Origin: Lysobacter helvus
GTDB lineage: Bacteria > Pseudomonadota > Gammaproteobacteria > Xanthomonadales > Xanthomonadaceae
Reading direction: 5' to 3'
NCBI RefSeq assembly: GCF_018406645.1
Contig: NZ_AP024546.1
Coordinates: forward strand, 3,038,001 to 3,102,000
DNA length: 64,000 bases
A model generated the notes under the pieces. The model searched no databases. It was given only the letters and a program-made list of their open reading frames with translations, and was not told where the DNA came from. This document shows positions 8,289 through 16,095 of this stretch, in pieces (position 1 is the first letter of the stretch; each line of letters starts with the position of its first letter). Position numbers and translations under genes: made by a program.

Positions 8289-8666
8289 ATGCAGTCGCGC
8301 GCGCCCGTCATCGCGATCGTCGACGACGAACCCGGCGTTCGCCGAGCGTTGGAGCGGCTGCTCGGCCTGTCGGGATTCGAATCCCGCCTCTTCGCGAGTG
8401 GCAGTGATTTCATGGAACACCTCGAGGGCATCGACGGCGTGATCCTCGACCTGCACCTGCCGGGCATGTCGGGCTTCGACGTGCAGAAGGCGCTCGCGGT
8501 GCGCGAAGCGCCGATCCCCGTCGTGGTGCTCACCGGCAACGACACGCCCGCCAACCGCGCGCGCAGCCTCGCCGAAGGTGCGCGCGCGTACCTGACCAAA
8601 CCCGTCGACGACGAAGAACTCTTGCAGGCGTTGCGCATGCTCGCCCCCGCGGCTTCACGTAGATGA
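8289..8666 (+). CDS. Receiver-only response regulator
   Basis: A 125-residue protein that is only a receiver domain: VDDEP pocket, phospho-acceptor D54 in VILDLHLPG, Thr in VVLTGND, Lys in YLTKPVDD. There is no output domain. It follows the FixJ-type regulator by 32 bp and has its own promoter element ending just before the ATG. Receiver-only proteins act as phosphate sinks, as kinase inhibitors (FixT-like), or as relays to another kinase. Placement under the same promoter element as the transporter genes suggests feedback on the kinase-regulator pair, but this is inference. No Shine-Dalgarno is evident, consistent with a leaderless start. Confidence 0.88.
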   Translation: MQSRAPVIAIVDDEPGVRRALERLLGLSGFESRLFASGSDFMEHLEGIDGVILDLHLPGMSGFDVQKALAVREAPIPVVVLTGNDTPANRARSLAEGARAYLTKPVDDEELLQALRMLAPAASRR

Positions 8667-8743
8667 CCCGACCGTTGGCCGCCACATCACATTCTTCCCG
8701 TCGTCATTCCCTACAGCTGCTGATTCCACATAAGGAGGACCGC

Positions 8744-10213
8744 ATGGACACCCCACGGACGCACACCGCAACGCGGCGCGACGCGCCCTTGCTGGCGTTG
8801 CGCATCACGGCACTCGCCGCATGCGTGCTGGCCATGGGCATCGCGGTCGATGCACGCGCGCAGGCCGCGCCACCCGCCGGCCAGTCGACCGCAACGCCGT
8901 CGACGCTGACGCAGCAGGACGTGTTCTCGAAAGAAGAACTCGCCCAGGCGCTCGCGCCCGTCGCGTTGTATCCCGACGCCCTGCTCGCGCAGGTGCTGAT
9001 GGCCTCGACGTATCCGGGCGATGTCGCCGATGCGGCCAAGTGGTCGAAGGCACATCCCGACGTGAAAGGCGACGCCGCGGTCAAGGGCGTCGCGACGGAA
9101 GACTGGGATCCGAGCGTGCAGGCGCTGGTCGCATTTCCGCAGGTGGTGCTGATGCTCGGGCACGACATCGCGTGGACGCAGAAGCTCGGCGATGCGTTCC
9201 TGGCCCAGCCCGATGACGTCATGAACACCGTGCAGGAATTGCGCCGCAAGGCGCAGGCCGCGGGCAACCTCAAGTCGGACGAGCACCAGAAGGTGTCGCA
9301 GGAAGCCGCGACCGGTACCGCTGCCGCTGCGTACCCGCAGACGATCATCATCGAGTCCTCGGAGCCGGAGAAGGTCTACGTGCCCACGTACGACCCCTCG
9401 TACATGTACGGCGCGTGGGGCTATCCCGCCTACCCGCCCTACTACTACCCGCCGGGCGCGTACTGGTATCCCGGCGCCGCGCTCGTGGGCGGCATCATGT
9501 GGGGCATCGGCATCGGCATCGCCGGCGGCCTGTGGGGCGATTGCAACTGGGGCAACGGCGACATCAACATCAATTCGAACCGCTACAACAACTTCGAACG
9601 CAACATCGACCGTGAACGCGGCGAGCGCGGGGATCGCGGCAACCGCAGCGACCGCGTCGCCAACCGGGAAAACAACAACGGCAGGTTCCAGCACGACAGT
9701 TCGCGTCGCGACGGCGTGCCCTACCGCGACCAGGCCAGCCGCGAGAAATTCGGCAACCGCCAGGCGGGTGCGGAGAATCGCGCCGGCTTCCGCGGCGACG
9801 ATGCGCGCCGCTCGCAGGCGCGGCAATCGATGGAACGCCAGGGCATGCAGCCGGCGCGCAACAACCAGCAGGCACGCGACTTCTCCAACACCGCGTCGCG
9901 CGATCCGCGTTCGTCGCAGGCCGGTGGCGGGCGCGTGGATCGCGGACCCGGTGGTTCCGCGTCGTCGTCGTACCGGCAGAACGGCGCGACCAACATGGGC
10001 TCGCGGGATGCAGCGCGTTCGCAGTACGGCGGCGGCGGCAGCTACGGGGGGTCGCGCAACAACGCGTTCTCCGGTGCGGGCAATTCCGGCGCATCGCGCG
10101 CGGCGTCCAACCGCGGCAGTTCCAGCCGGTCGGGTGCGGGCAGGAGTTCCGGAGCGGGTCGCTCGATGAGCCGACCAGCGCGTGGCGGTGGTGGCGGAGG
10201 GCGTCGTCGATGA
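8744..10213 (+). CDS. DUF3300 family secreted protein with RGN-rich tail
   Basis: A 489-residue protein. Residues 1-39 form a long signal peptide (cleavage near DARAQ/AA). Residues 57-230 match the DUF3300 pattern: EELAQALAPVALYPDALLAQVLMASTYPGDV, then QALVAFPQVVLMLGHDIAWTQKLG and YVPTYDPSYMYG. A Tyr/Pro/Gly segment with a short hydrophobic stretch follows. About 200 residues rich in Arg, Gly, Asn and Ser end in GGGGGRRR. The strong RBS TAAGGAGG supports the start. The function of DUF3300 is unknown; the basic low-complexity tail suggests binding to nucleic acid or an anionic polymer, or envelope association. Its stop overlaps the start of the DUF2950 gene (ATGA). Confidence 0.85.
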   Translation: MDTPRTHTATRRDAPLLALRITALAACVLAMGIAVDARAQAAPPAGQSTATPSTLTQQDVFSKEELAQALAPVALYPDALLAQVLMASTYPGDVADAAKWSKAHPDVKGDAAVKGVATEDWDPSVQALVAFPQVVLMLGHDIAWTQKLGDAFLAQPDDVMNTVQELRRKAQAAGNLKSDEHQKVSQEAATGTAAAAYPQTIIIESSEPEKVYVPTYDPSYMYGAWGYPAYPPYYYPPGAYWYPGAALVGGIMWGIGIGIAGGLWGDCNWGNGDININSNRYNNFERNIDRERGERGDRGNRSDRVANRENNNGRFQHDSSRRDGVPYRDQASREKFGNRQAGAENRAGFRGDDARRSQARQSMERQGMQPARNNQQARDFSNTASRDPRSSQAGGGRVDRGPGGSASSSYRQNGATNMGSRDAARSQYGGGGSYGGSRNNAFSGAGNSGASRAASNRGSSSRSGAGRSSGAGRSMSRPARGGGGGGRRR

Positions 10214-11115
10214 ACACGATCCAGACAATCCGGATGTCGTTGCTTGCTGCATCGCTCGCGTGCGCGTCGACCGCGTTCGCACAGCAGGCCTACCCCTCGC
10301 CCGACGCCGCCGGCGACGCACTCGTCGCGGCGCTCGGCCAGGACCACGCCGACCAGGCGAAGCTCGCCACCGTGCTCGGCGCGGGCTGGAAGGATTACGT
10401 GCCCGTCGGCGGCATCGATCGCAAGGACGTCGATGCGTTCCTGGTGAAGTACCGCGAGAAGCACGCGTATGAAGCGCGCAAGGACGGACGCAAAACCCTC
10501 GTCGTCGGCAACGATCCCTACTCGCTCCCGGTCCCGCTGACGAAGGACGGCAGCGGGTGGCACTTCGACCTGGCCGCCGGCCAGGATGAAATCCGCACGC
10601 GCCGCATCGGCCGCAACGAACTCGACGTCGAACAGGCGGTGCGCGCCTACAAGGACGCGCAGGACGACTACGCCGAAAAGGACCGCGACGGCGACGGCGT
10701 GCTCGAGTACGCGCAGAAGTTCACCAGCACCGACGGCAAGCACGACGGCCTGTACTGGGCCGAGGACGACAGCGGCGAAATCAGCCCGCTCGGCCCGCTG
10801 TTCGGCGACGACACGCCGAAGGGCATCTTCCACGGCTATCGCTTCCGCATCCTCACCGCACAAGGGCCGTCCGCGCCGGGTGGCGCGTTCGACTACAAGT
10901 TCGGCGACAACATGAGCCGCGGCTACGCGCTGGTCGCGTGGCCCGCCGAGTACGGCGAAACCGGCGTGATGACCTTCATGATCGGCTACGACGGCCAGGT
11001 GTTCGAACGCGACCTCGGCCAGCAGACCGACAGCACCGTCAAGGCGATGAAGACCTACGACCCCGACAGTGCGTGGAAGGAAGTGCCGGACGACGCGGTG
11101 GCCGCCAAGCCCTGA
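10210..11115 (+). CDS. DUF2950 family secreted protein
   Basis: A 301-residue protein with a signal peptide (cleavage near TAFA/QQ, residue 24). The body is typical of DUF2950: YPSPDAAGDALVAALGQ, then RKTLVVGNDPYSLPVPL, GWHFDLAAGQDEIRTRRIGRNEL and GYALVAWPAEYGETGVMTFMI. DUF3300 and DUF2950 genes are recurrently adjacent in proteobacteria; here they overlap by ATGA. Biochemical function is unknown, location likely periplasmic. The 185 bp that follow hold the second island promoter element. Confidence 0.88.
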   Translation: MNTIQTIRMSLLAASLACASTAFAQQAYPSPDAAGDALVAALGQDHADQAKLATVLGAGWKDYVPVGGIDRKDVDAFLVKYREKHAYEARKDGRKTLVVGNDPYSLPVPLTKDGSGWHFDLAAGQDEIRTRRIGRNELDVEQAVRAYKDAQDDYAEKDRDGDGVLEYAQKFTSTDGKHDGLYWAEDDSGEISPLGPLFGDDTPKGIFHGYRFRILTAQGPSAPGGAFDYKFGDNMSRGYALVAWPAEYGETGVMTFMIGYDGQVFERDLGQQTDSTVKAMKTYDPDSAWKEVPDDAVAAKP

Positions 11116-11171
11116 CGCCGCGGCGCAACGTCGTCGCCACCGGCAGCAGCGCGCGCAATCCATGCGCGCGC

Positions 11172-11219
11172 GTTGGGCAAACGTCCAATTGAGCGAGGTA
11201 TGCCGCGGGTATAGCGTCG
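11172..11219 (+). promoter_or_regulatory. Island promoter element, copy 2 (upstream of CDF exporter)
   Basis: GTTGGGCAAACGTCCAATTG at 11172-11191, then 20 nt, then TAGCGTCG at 11212-11219. The -10 candidate TATAGC at 11210-11215 is the best of the three copies. Seventeen of the 20 element positions are identical in all three copies. GG at the same distance before the -10 is also conserved. Transcription would start near 11222, giving a leader of about 80 nt before the CDF ATG at 11301. Confidence 0.78.
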
Positions 11220-11300
11220 AGGTTGCAGCCATGAGCCTCGAAAACGCCATCGCGATGGAATGCCTGAGCGGTTCGCCGACCGCTCCGGCGCGGGATAGCC

Positions 11301-12203
11301 ATGGATACGCGCGCCGAACAACGACTGCTCCGGGCGTCCATCTTCGTCACGACGCTCGTGGGCGCCGGCGCACTCATCGCGGGCTGGATCCTCAACGCCT
11401 CGGCCATCATGTTCGATGGCATCTACAGCCTGATCGACGTGCTGGTGACGACGGGCTCGCTCACCGTCTCGCGCCTGCTGTCCAACCCGGCGAGCCGGCG
11501 TTTCCAGTACGGCTTCTGGCACCTGGAACCGCTGGTGGAAACCGTCGGCGGCGCGATCCTCGCCACGGCCTGCGTGTACGCGGGCATCGATGCGGTCGAG
11601 GGTCTGCTGCGCGGCGGGCATGTCATCGAATTCGGCACCGCGATCGCTTGGGCGGCGACGCTGGGCGTGGTCGGCATCGGCATGTCCACGTTCATGCGCA
11701 GGCAATCGCGCAGGTTGGGCTCGCCGTTGCTGGCGATGGATTCGCGCACGTGGATGGTCAGCGCGATGCTCAGCTTCGCGTTGCTCGCCGGCTTCGGGCT
11801 GGCGATCGCGATGGCAGGCACGCGCTTCGCGCGCTGGATCCCGCTCGTGGATCCGGCGGTGCTGCTGGCGGTCTCGATGGTCACGCTGCCGGTGCCGCTG
11901 CTCGGCACGGTGCGCGCGTTCCGCGAAATCCTGCAGGTCGCGCCCACCGAACTGGACCGCAAGGTGCGCGCGGTGATGGATGCGGTGATGGCCGAGCGCG
12001 GCTTCCTGGATTACGCCAGCCACGTGCAGAAAGTCGGGCGCGGGCAGTTCATCGAGATCCACGTGCTGCTGCCGGACACGCACGTGTTCTCACCGATTTC
12101 CATGGCCGATGCGCTGCGCGACGAGATCGCCGCGCGCCTGGGCGAGGACACCGCCACGACGTGGCTCACCATCGATTTCACCGGGGATCGCGCGTGGTTG
12201 TAA
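11301..12203 (+). CDS. Cation diffusion facilitator (CDF) family transporter, atypical metal site
   Basis: A 300-residue polytopic protein with CDF layout: TM2 carries MFDGIYSLIDVL, a YGFWHLEPLVE loop precedes TM3, and a cytoplasmic C-terminal domain (DRKVRAVMDAVMAERGF ... GRGQFIEIHVLL) follows six TM segments. CDF proteins export divalent metals by proton antiport. In canonical members two Asp in TM2 and HxxxD in TM5 bind the metal. Here TM2 keeps one Asp in register (Y-S-L-I-D) plus an earlier Asp, and the TM5 segment reads MDSRTWMVSAM, lacking a clear HxxxD. Substrate is therefore uncertain. It lies under the second copy of the island promoter element. Confidence 0.8.
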   Translation: MDTRAEQRLLRASIFVTTLVGAGALIAGWILNASAIMFDGIYSLIDVLVTTGSLTVSRLLSNPASRRFQYGFWHLEPLVETVGGAILATACVYAGIDAVEGLLRGGHVIEFGTAIAWAATLGVVGIGMSTFMRRQSRRLGSPLLAMDSRTWMVSAMLSFALLAGFGLAIAMAGTRFARWIPLVDPAVLLAVSMVTLPVPLLGTVRAFREILQVAPTELDRKVRAVMDAVMAERGFLDYASHVQKVGRGQFIEIHVLLPDTHVFSPISMADALRDEIAARLGEDTATTWLTIDFTGDRAWL

Positions 12204-12278
12204 GCCGCCCGTCCCTCGTCCCAACCGCCGTCCGCGCGTAGCGGACGCGTGCCCGACTGCCACCGGAAGGAGACTGCC

Positions 12279-13760
12279 ATGCGCTCCCCGCAGGATCGAA
12301 TCGCATCGATGAAGTTGCATCTGCTCGGCGTTGCCCTGGCCGCCGCGATCGCACCCGGCGTCGCCGCCGCGCAATCGAAGGACGCCACCACGGCCGAACT
12401 GAAGGAACAGATCGCGAAGATGCAGGCGCAGCTGCAACAGCAGCAGCAGGCGATGCAGCAGATGCAGCAGCGCCTGTCGGAACTGGAGACGACGCAGCAG
12501 GCGCAGGCCGCCGCCGCGCCCACCGTCGCGCCCGCGGTCGCCGCCGCGGCGCAGCCGGTCACCGACGCCGACATCCCGCAGCAGGAACCGGCCTCGCGCA
12601 TCCACAAGCCGCCCTCGGCGCTGGCCGGCGTCGAAGAGCCGCCACCCTCGGGCTACGTGCGCCTGGGCGATTCGGGGAACATGGTGAAGCTGGATGTCGT
12701 CGCGCAGACCGACATGATGTTCGACAACAAGCTGATGCCCTACAAGGACCTGTTCATCCCGGCGGGCATCCCGGTGGAAGGCCAGCCCTTCCACGACTCG
12801 CACATGCAGAGCAACCTCAGCGCCAAGCAGAGCGTGGTGCGCATGGACTTCCGCCGCGACACGCCCTATGGCCTGTTGAAGGTCGTCTACAAGAACAACT
12901 TCTTCGGGTTCGGCGGTCCGGACATGGACTACAACCTGCAGTACCTGTACGGCGAACTGGAAGCGAAGGACTACTCGATCCTCGCCGGCTACTACCTGTC
13001 CGGCTTCACCGACATCAGCGTGTTCCCCAACACGCTCGATTACGAGGGCCCGAATTCCTTCACCTTCAAGTACGCGCCGCAGTTCCGCTACACGCCGGTC
13101 ATCTGGCGCCACGGCGAAGGCCGCCTGACGCTGCCGATGACGCTGGAAAAACCCAACGCCGACATCGCGCTCATCAGCGACAACCAGACGTATTCGAAAT
13201 ACCCGGACGTGACCCTGGGCCTGCGTTACGAAGCCCCCGACTGGCACATCCAGTGGTCCAACCTGTTCCGCAACCTGGCAGTGCAGAGCGCCTCGAGCGA
13301 CCGCACGCGTTCCACCGAAGCCTACGCCACGCAACTGACCTTCGCCGCCGGCGTGTTCGGCGACGACAGCGTCCAGGGCTGGGTGAGCACGGGCAAGGGC
13401 TATGCGAACTTCCTGCAGGACATCACCGGCTTCGGCCTGGATGCGGCGTTCAACCCATCGCTGGACCTGGAGGCGACCGACGCCTACGCCTGGGGCATGG
13501 GCTACACGCACGCCTGGAGCGACGCGGTCAGCTCGAGCGCGTCGTACGGCTACCTGAACATCAACCCGGACTTCAACGTCTTCATCGACCAGTCGTTGCC
13601 CGACACCACGCAGTACGCCTCGCTCAACGTCGCCTGGCAGTTCAGCGAGCGCGCGATGGTCGGCGCCGAATGGCTGTGGGGACACAACAAGACCCTGGCC
13701 GGTGATACCGGCGATGCGCAACGCCTGCAGATGACCTTCCGCTACGACCTCAACCCCTGA
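12279..13760 (+). CDS. DcaP-like trimeric outer-membrane porin
   Basis: A 493-residue protein with an N-terminal signal peptide and a Gln-rich coiled coil (residues about 40-75, LKEQIAKMQAQLQQQQQAM). A barrel of many Tyr/Trp-rich strands follows and ends QMTFRYDLNP. Coiled coil plus barrel is the layout of the DcaP family of outer-membrane channels, known for uptake of anionic/dicarboxylic compounds and other small solutes. GGAAGGAG precedes the ATG at 12279; an upstream in-frame ATG (12249) lacks this. It is the first gene of a tight cluster: 11 bp to the first decarboxylase. It may admit substrate or release product for the decarboxylases. Confidence 0.85.
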   Translation: MRSPQDRIASMKLHLLGVALAAAIAPGVAAAQSKDATTAELKEQIAKMQAQLQQQQQAMQQMQQRLSELETTQQAQAAAAPTVAPAVAAAAQPVTDADIPQQEPASRIHKPPSALAGVEEPPPSGYVRLGDSGNMVKLDVVAQTDMMFDNKLMPYKDLFIPAGIPVEGQPFHDSHMQSNLSAKQSVVRMDFRRDTPYGLLKVVYKNNFFGFGGPDMDYNLQYLYGELEAKDYSILAGYYLSGFTDISVFPNTLDYEGPNSFTFKYAPQFRYTPVIWRHGEGRLTLPMTLEKPNADIALISDNQTYSKYPDVTLGLRYEAPDWHIQWSNLFRNLAVQSASSDRTRSTEAYATQLTFAAGVFGDDSVQGWVSTGKGYANFLQDITGFGLDAAFNPSLDLEATDAYAWGMGYTHAWSDAVSSSASYGYLNINPDFNVFIDQSLPDTTQYASLNVAWQFSERAMVGAEWLWGHNKTLAGDTGDAQRLQMTFRYDLNP

Positions 13761-13771
13761 GGGCTGCCGCA

Positions 13772-16084
13772 ATGTCGATGAACGCCCCATGGATCCTCGT
13801 GGTCACCAGCGACCCGCCGGACAGCGGATCGGTGTTCCGCTTCGCGCTGCAACGCCTCGGCGAGGCGATGAAGCAGCAAGGCATCGAGGTGGTGCCCACG
13901 CATTCGTGGGAGGACGGCCTGGGCGTGGCGCGCGGTTCGGCGACCTACTCGGGCGTGGCGATCGACTGGAACCTCGGCGAGACCGCGAAGCCGCGCGAAG
14001 ACGAAGTGCTCGCGATCATCCACGCGGTGCGCCGCAAGTCGCTGCGCATCCCGATCTTCCTGCTGACGCGCGACCTCACCGAGGGTTCCATCCCCTGGAG
14101 CATCGTCTCGGAAGTGCGCGAGTACGTGAACCTCGCCGGCGAGACGCCCGAGTTCTTCGCGCGCCGCGCGCAGTTCGCCATCGACGAATACCACGAAGCG
14201 TTGCTGCCGCCCTACTTCAAGGCGCTGAAGAAACTCACCGAGGAAGGCACCTACCAGTGGGATGCGCCCGGACACATGGGCGGCGCGGCCTACCTCAAGC
14301 ATCCGGCCGGCGCGGAGTTCCATCGCTTCTTCGGCGAGAACCTGATGCGCGCCGACATCGGCATCTCCAACGTCGAGCTGGGCTCGTGGCTCGACATCGA
14401 AGGCCCGCCGGCGGAATCGCAGCGCATGGCCGCGCGCGTGTTCGGCGCCGACTGGACGTTCTACGTGCTCGCCGGCTCGTCCGCCTCCAACCGCATCGTG
14501 ATCCAGGCCTGCGTGGGCCAGGACGAGATGGTGGTGGTGGATCGCAACTGCCACAAATCGCTGAACCACGCGATGACGCTCGCGCGGTCGCGGCCGGTGT
14601 ACTTCCAGCCGAGCCGCAACGGCTACGGCATGATCGGATTGATTCCGCCAAGCCGCTTCACCGCCGCGCACATCGCGGGGCTGGTGAAGGATTCGCCGTT
14701 GTCGAAGGGCGCGCGTTCCACCGAAGCGGTGCATGCCGTGGTCACCAACCCGACCTACGACGGCATCCTCTACAACGTGGATCGCGTCGCCAAGCTGCTG
14801 TCCGACAGCGTGCCGCGCGTGCACTTCGACGAAGCCTGGTATGCGTACGGCAAGTTCCATCCGCTGTACCGCCACCGCTACGCCATGGGCGTACCGCGCG
14901 ACATGCCGAAGCGCCCGACGGTCTTCAGCGTGCAGTCGACGCACAAGATGCTGCCGGCCTTCTCGATGGCCTCGTACATCCACGTCAGCAACAGCGAGCG
15001 CGGCAAGGTCGCATGGTCTCCGTTGAAGGAGGCCTTCATGATGCACGGCACCACCTCGCCGTTCTACCCGCTGATCGCCTCGCTCGACATCGCCAGCGCG
15101 ATGATGGATGCACCCACCGGGCCGGCGTTGCTGGAAGAGACCGTCGGTTATGCGATCGACTTCCGCAAGCGCGTCGCCGCCGCGGCCGCGCGCTACGCGA
15201 AGGCAGGCGAATGGAGCTTCAGGCTCTACCAGCCCGACAGCGTGCGCATCGACGGCAAGCAGGTCCCCTTCCAGGAGGCACCGACCGACACGCTGTGCAA
15301 CGACGCGCAGTGCTGGACGATGCGCGTGGGCGAGGACTGGCACGGCTTGCCGGATGAAGTGGTCGCCGACGACTTCGCGATGCTCGACCCCACCAAGGTC
15401 ACCATCCTGTGCCCCGGCACCGACGCGCAGGGCAAGATCGCCAAGCTCGGCATCCCCGGCACCATCCTCAGCAAGTTCCTCGATGCGCGGCGCCAGGAAA
15501 TCGCGCGCACGGGCGACTACACGGTGCTGATCCTGTTCTCCGTCGGCACCACGCAAGGCAAGTCCGGCACGCTGCTCGAAACGCTGCTCGCGTTCAAGCG
15601 CCTGTACGACCGCGACGCATCGATCGAGGAAGCCCTGCCGGAACTCGCGCGCGCCTACCCCGACCGCTACGGCACGATGACGTTGCGCGGGCTGTGCGAA
15701 GAAATGCACCAGGCGATGACCGAGCTCGACCTGCAGGCGATGGCCAACCACGCGGGCGAAGTCATTTCCGAACAGGTGCTCACGCCTTCGGATGCCTACC
15801 AGCACCTGATCCACGGCCGCACCGAAGAGGTGCGCATCCGCGACCTGCCCGGCCGCGTGGCGGCGCTGATGATCGTCCCGTATCCGCCGGGCATCCCGGT
15901 GCTGATGCCGGGCGAACGCGTCGACCCCAAGGGCGGCACCATCCTGAAGTTCCTCGAAGCCGTCGAAGCATTCGGCAAGCGCTTCCCGGGCTTCAGCCGC
16001 GAAGTCCAGAACATCCATCCCGACGCCAACGGCGACATGTGGGCGACGGTCGTCGCCAACGACGCCCTCGCCTCGGGGCGCTGA
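13772..16084 (+). CDS. Inducible-type Orn/Lys/Arg decarboxylase, nearest lysine type (decarboxylase 1)
   Basis: A 770-residue fold-type I PLP decarboxylase of the large acid-resistance class. The N-terminal receiver-like wing domain (about 1-130) is followed by the PLP domain with APGHMGG, SSASNRI, VDRNCHKSLNH, TNPTYDGILYN, HFDEAWYAYG and the PLP lysine K392 in STHKML. The C-terminal domain carries HGRTEEVRIRDLPGR and PYPPGIPVLMPGE. These resemble E. coli CadA (HGMTEEV..., PYPPGVPLVMPGE) more than AdiA, so lysine to cadaverine is the favoured reaction, but specificity cannot be fixed by eye. A second decarboxylase gene starts 11 bp downstream, and the AdiC-type antiporter follows. Confidence 0.88.
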   Translation: MSMNAPWILVVTSDPPDSGSVFRFALQRLGEAMKQQGIEVVPTHSWEDGLGVARGSATYSGVAIDWNLGETAKPREDEVLAIIHAVRRKSLRIPIFLLTRDLTEGSIPWSIVSEVREYVNLAGETPEFFARRAQFAIDEYHEALLPPYFKALKKLTEEGTYQWDAPGHMGGAAYLKHPAGAEFHRFFGENLMRADIGISNVELGSWLDIEGPPAESQRMAARVFGADWTFYVLAGSSASNRIVIQACVGQDEMVVVDRNCHKSLNHAMTLARSRPVYFQPSRNGYGMIGLIPPSRFTAAHIAGLVKDSPLSKGARSTEAVHAVVTNPTYDGILYNVDRVAKLLSDSVPRVHFDEAWYAYGKFHPLYRHRYAMGVPRDMPKRPTVFSVQSTHKMLPAFSMASYIHVSNSERGKVAWSPLKEAFMMHGTTSPFYPLIASLDIASAMMDAPTGPALLEETVGYAIDFRKRVAAAAARYAKAGEWSFRLYQPDSVRIDGKQVPFQEAPTDTLCNDAQCWTMRVGEDWHGLPDEVVADDFAMLDPTKVTILCPGTDAQGKIAKLGIPGTILSKFLDARRQEIARTGDYTVLILFSVGTTQGKSGTLLETLLAFKRLYDRDASIEEALPELARAYPDRYGTMTLRGLCEEMHQAMTELDLQAMANHAGEVISEQVLTPSDAYQHLIHGRTEEVRIRDLPGRVAALMIVPYPPGIPVLMPGERVDPKGGTILKFLEAVEAFGKRFPGFSREVQNIHPDANGDMWATVVANDALASGR

Positions 16085-16095
16085 AGGAGAACGCA

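Noticed and set aside
11231-11300. ATG at 11231 as a start or leader peptide ahead of the CDF gene
   Set aside because: It is out of frame with the CDF and opens into a long uninterrupted shadow frame with no domain.
12199-12246. TAGCG and an inverted repeat (GTCCGC/GCGGAC) before the DcaP-like gene
   Set aside because: TAGCG fits the -10 but the 20-bp element is absent at the required distance (about 7 of 20 matches). The hairpin has no T-run, so neither promoter nor terminator is supported.
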